A stretch of 21,755 nt of DNA from a virus, in the IMG/VR virus record IMGVR_UViG_3300030382_001644, positions 1-21,755 of that record, one strand, 5' to 3'. Below the pieces are notes generated by a model. That model had not been told where the DNA came from. It did not search any database and saw only the letters and a program-made list of their open reading frames with translations. Below, in pieces: positions 20,125-21,755 of this stretch (position 1 is the first letter of the stretch; every line of letters begins with the position of its first letter). Position numbers and translations under genes: made by a program.

Positions 20125-20672
20125 CTATGGCAGAGATGGAGTTTGCAGGAGTCAAGTTCAAAGGCGGAAAAATATTCGTGGTGCTTACAGCCTTAACTAC
20201 TTTAGGTGGTGGATTATGGGGAGGTTTTGAATTTTATAAAGATTACCTAAACATGAAAGAGCAAATACAAAATTATGTAGCTCCAGACCTATCAGAATTT
20301 GATAAAAACATCGCGCTTACAAAAGAAGAAATGTCTAGCAAGACAGAACTATTAAGTACAGAAATTGAAATGCTCATGCAAGAAATGGAAATGATGATGG
20401 CAGAAATAAGACTGGTGTCAGATGTAGCTAACGAGTTGAAGAACGATCTTCGTCAAGATGTAAGACGTGTTGAGAAAATTGTTAATGATGTAGAACAACA
20501 AACAAAAGAAGATTCTAGAGATAATGCAAAAGATTTAAAGGTTATAATAGATACTCTTGAAGATGATATGAAAAAATTAGAAGAGAAAATAAAACAAGCA
20601 CAAAAAGAATTAGAAGAAAAAATAGATAAAAGAATTAAACGTGCGTTAGAAAATCCTTTAGGAGCATCATAA
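20103..20672 (+). CDS. Membrane-anchored coiled-coil protein, 189 aa
   Basis: One N-terminal membrane helix (about 23-43, IFVVLTALTTLGGGLWGGFEF) and then a long charged coiled coil (about 60-180, Met/Glu/Lys-rich), ending ENPLGAS. Likely topology: anchored in the inner membrane with a rod in the periplasm or cytoplasm. It overlaps the acidic protein gene by 22 bases. A second in-frame ATG at 20127 has GGAG five bases upstream and starts after the previous stop, so a 181-aa form is equally plausible. The size and layout loosely recall spanin-type or membrane-spanning phage proteins, but no lipobox is seen. Confidence 0.8.
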   Translation: MADGFGVAMAEMEFAGVKFKGGKIFVVLTALTTLGGGLWGGFEFYKDYLNMKEQIQNYVAPDLSEFDKNIALTKEEMSSKTELLSTEIEMLMQEMEMMMAEIRLVSDVANELKNDLRQDVRRVEKIVNDVEQQTKEDSRDNAKDLKVIIDTLEDDMKKLEEKIKQAQKELEEKIDKRIKRALENPLGAS

Positions 20673-21064
20673 TGAAAGTATCAGATAACACAGCGATCAG
20701 CATGCCTATGAGAAATTTGCTCTCGATATTGGGGGCCGTCGGAATTGGCGTCTGGAGCTATTTTGGGATTGTAGAGCGCCTAAATAACATTGAGACAAAT
20801 GGCAAACTAATGATTGCCGACGTTGATAAAAACACAGAATTTAGAATTAAGTGGCCCAGAGGTGAAATGGGCAGTCTGCCTTCAGATAGTCAGCAGGATC
20901 TTCTTCTGGAATTTATGGCCTCGCAATTAGAGGCTATGCAATCAGAAATGGAAGGAATGATGAGTAATTCAGTAAATATAAAAAGAGCACAAACAGATAT
21001 TGAAAAAATGTTAATAGATATTGAAAAGCTCAAAGACAAAGTGAGGCAAAATGGAAGTAATTAG
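20672..21064 (+). CDS. Small membrane-anchored coiled-coil protein, 130 aa
   Basis: Starts on the upstream stop (TAATG). A short N-terminus, one membrane helix (about 15-33, NLLSILGAVGIGVWSYFGI), the linker IETNGKLMIADVDKN, and a coiled coil (about 75-128, EFMASQLEAMQSEMEGMM... then IEKMLIDIEKLKDKV). It looks like a shorter version of the preceding protein, and the two may form a hetero-oligomer. It is GC-richer at 20700-20890 than its neighbours. It overlaps the next gene by 14 bases. Function unknown. Confidence 0.8.
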   Translation: MKVSDNTAISMPMRNLLSILGAVGIGVWSYFGIVERLNNIETNGKLMIADVDKNTEFRIKWPRGEMGSLPSDSQQDLLLEFMASQLEAMQSEMEGMMSNSVNIKRAQTDIEKMLIDIEKLKDKVRQNGSN

Positions 21065-21362
21065 CGTGATACTTATGTTCGTTTTCGGGAACATGAATGA
21101 TCAAAATACACAGATGACACAGTATATTCCTATGAAATCATTATCTTCTTGTATGAAAGAAGTAAGACTAATGAAGAAAAAGAATACAGGATACGATAAG
21201 GATGCTTTTTGTGGTCCTGGTATTGTTCATATAGAAGACGGAGAAGTAATAGCTTTATATAATGAAGTGCCAGCTGGTGCTACAATGGTTAAAAAAGATA
21301 TAGATGTAGAAGCTTTTGAAAGATGGAGTCTACGAGCTAAAGAGAAATGGAATAAAGATTAA
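21051..21362 (+). CDS. Small protein with hydrophobic N-terminus, 103 aa
   Basis: Begins MEVISVILMFVFGNMN, which could be a short membrane anchor or signal sequence, followed by a mixed domain with Cys34 and Cys54 (SSCMKEVRLMKKK, DAFCGPGIVHIEDGEVIALYNE). The two Cys would allow a disulfide if the domain is periplasmic. It overlaps the upstream coiled-coil gene by 14 bases and the following 21-aa reading frame by one base. Unknown family; it completes a run of small envelope-directed genes. Confidence 0.75.
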   Translation: MEVISVILMFVFGNMNDQNTQMTQYIPMKSLSSCMKEVRLMKKKNTGYDKDAFCGPGIVHIEDGEVIALYNEVPAGATMVKKDIDVEAFERWSLRAKEKWNKD

Positions 21363-21427
21363 TGGATCCTGTTACTTTCGCATATATTTTTTTCGGAACA
21401 CTTTGGGTAATAGGAATATTATCCTAG
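21362..21427 (+). CDS. Possible 21-aa hydrophobic microprotein
   Basis: ATG overlaps the upstream stop (TAATG). The product MDPVTFAYIFFGTLWVIGILS is almost entirely a hydrophobic segment long enough to span a membrane. The TAATG junction has the same pattern as several real junctions in this phage, which is the main support. It overlaps the minus-strand 73-aa gene in antisense, so it could be a by-product of that gene's sequence. A small size leaves the call uncertain. Confidence 0.4.
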   Translation: MDPVTFAYIFFGTLWVIGILS

Positions 21428-21593
21428 TCCATAATGTTGGACGATAGCTTCCATCATTCCAAACTTCATACCAAGGATCATCCCCTGATTTAGAATAGCC
21501 TACTCTAGCTGGCCATTTTTGTTTTAATTTCATCTTATAAAAAAGTAATAAAAAAGACCTAAAACTATACTTGCGTCTAAAGAAAGAGACCAT
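21372..21593 (-). CDS. Hypothetical protein, 73 aa, minus strand
   Basis: Basic and Trp/Tyr-rich, with MKLKQKWPARVGYSKSGDD as a likely core start (internal Met21, at 21533), PWYEVWNDGSYRPTLWTRII and a basic end FRKKYMRK. The 21593 start is 12 bases after the stop of the next minus-strand gene, consistent with an operon; neither start has an obvious ribosome-binding site. The WYEVWNDG-YRPTLWTR patch looks like a compact folded domain I dimly recall from marine phages. It converges on the plus-strand structural operon. Function unknown. Confidence 0.55.
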   Translation of the reverse strand: MVSFFRRKYSFRSFLLLFYKMKLKQKWPARVGYSKSGDDPWYEVWNDGSYRPTLWTRIIFLLPKVFRKKYMRK

Positions 21594-21605
21594 ACAATAT
21601 AAGAT

Positions 21606-21755
21606 CTAAACAGCCACTTTATTACTATCTTCCTCTTTCGCATAAAATTTAATCTTTTTTAACATGCTATGAACACCATTATTTCTGCCTGGTGTTAATA
21701 ATATACTAAGGTTCATTTTCTCAAACTCTTTTTGATCAAACTCTCTGATGTCCTG
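21606..21755 (-). CDS. Partial minus-strand gene, C-terminal 49 aa
   Basis: The minus strand is open from the window edge to a TAG at 21606-21608. The visible end reads ...FDQKEFEKMNLSILLTPGRNNGVHSMLKKIKFYAKEED..., a hydrophilic protein tail with ordinary codon use. The start is outside the window. It would be the upstream gene of a minus-strand operon with the 73-aa gene, separated by 12 bases. Family not recognised from this fragment. Confidence 0.55.
   Translation of the reverse strand, partial: QDIREFDQKEFEKMNLSILLTPGRNNGVHSMLKKIKFYAKEEDSNKVAV

Noticed and set aside
1-21755. CRISPR array, integrase, transposase or attachment site
   Set aside because: No regularly spaced repeats, recombinase motifs or terminal inverted repeats with a transposase were seen.

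Overview
The window is a contiguous piece of an AT-rich tailed double-stranded DNA phage genome (Caudoviricetes), carrying the packaging, capsid and lysis module. TerL, the portal, a Mu gpT-like major capsid protein, a scaffold-like protein and a T4-type lysozyme set the identity. From memory of protein families (no search was run), many of the small and structural proteins resemble those of uncultured marine phages from surface-ocean metagenomes. A marine, low-GC bacterial host such as a SAR11-like alphaproteobacterium is therefore likely, but that is inference. No tRNA, integrase, insertion sequence or CRISPR array was seen.

Layout. (1) 1-1464: a mostly non-coding control region wrapped around two small unknown genes (485-859, 849-1088). 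The non-coding DNA on each side (48-326 and 1123-1441) shares the same short words in the same order, so it looks like a diverged direct duplication. The second copy is the TerL leader and holds a 14-bp tandem repeat and several hairpins, a plausible packaging site or structured leader. (2) 1465-10939: terL, an 1868-aa polyvalent-type protein and the portal, joined by TAATG stop/start overlaps. (3) 10939-13059: a dense run of proteins under 80 aa around a lysozyme. It includes a Cys-rich putative metal-binding protein, a 44-aa membrane protein and a holin-like gene split into two ATGA-coupled halves. Several of these genes are shorter than 60 aa. (4) 13046-16457: the capsid block, with a GroES-like co-chaperonin, scaffold, an unknown head protein, a decoration-like protein and the major capsid protein, closed by a clear Rho-independent terminator at 16485-16511. 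(5) 16539-21427: a second transcription unit, with a putative promoter and leader hairpin, two virion-type proteins, then an envelope-directed cassette. That cassette has a Cys-containing secreted protein, a 537-aa acidic secreted protein whose signal peptide is encoded inside the end of the previous gene, two N-terminally anchored coiled-coil proteins, a small protein with a hydrophobic N-terminus and a 21-aa hydrophobic peptide. (6) 21372-21755: convergent minus-strand genes.

How the genes work together: TerL and portal package DNA into a shell built from the capsid protein on the scaffold, perhaps with folding help from the GroES-like protein working with host GroEL. Lysozyme needs a holin, which the neighbouring membrane proteins could supply. 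The giant protein and the exported/anchored cassette have no assigned function and are the most interesting parts. Tail tube, tape measure, fibre and replication genes are not in this window.
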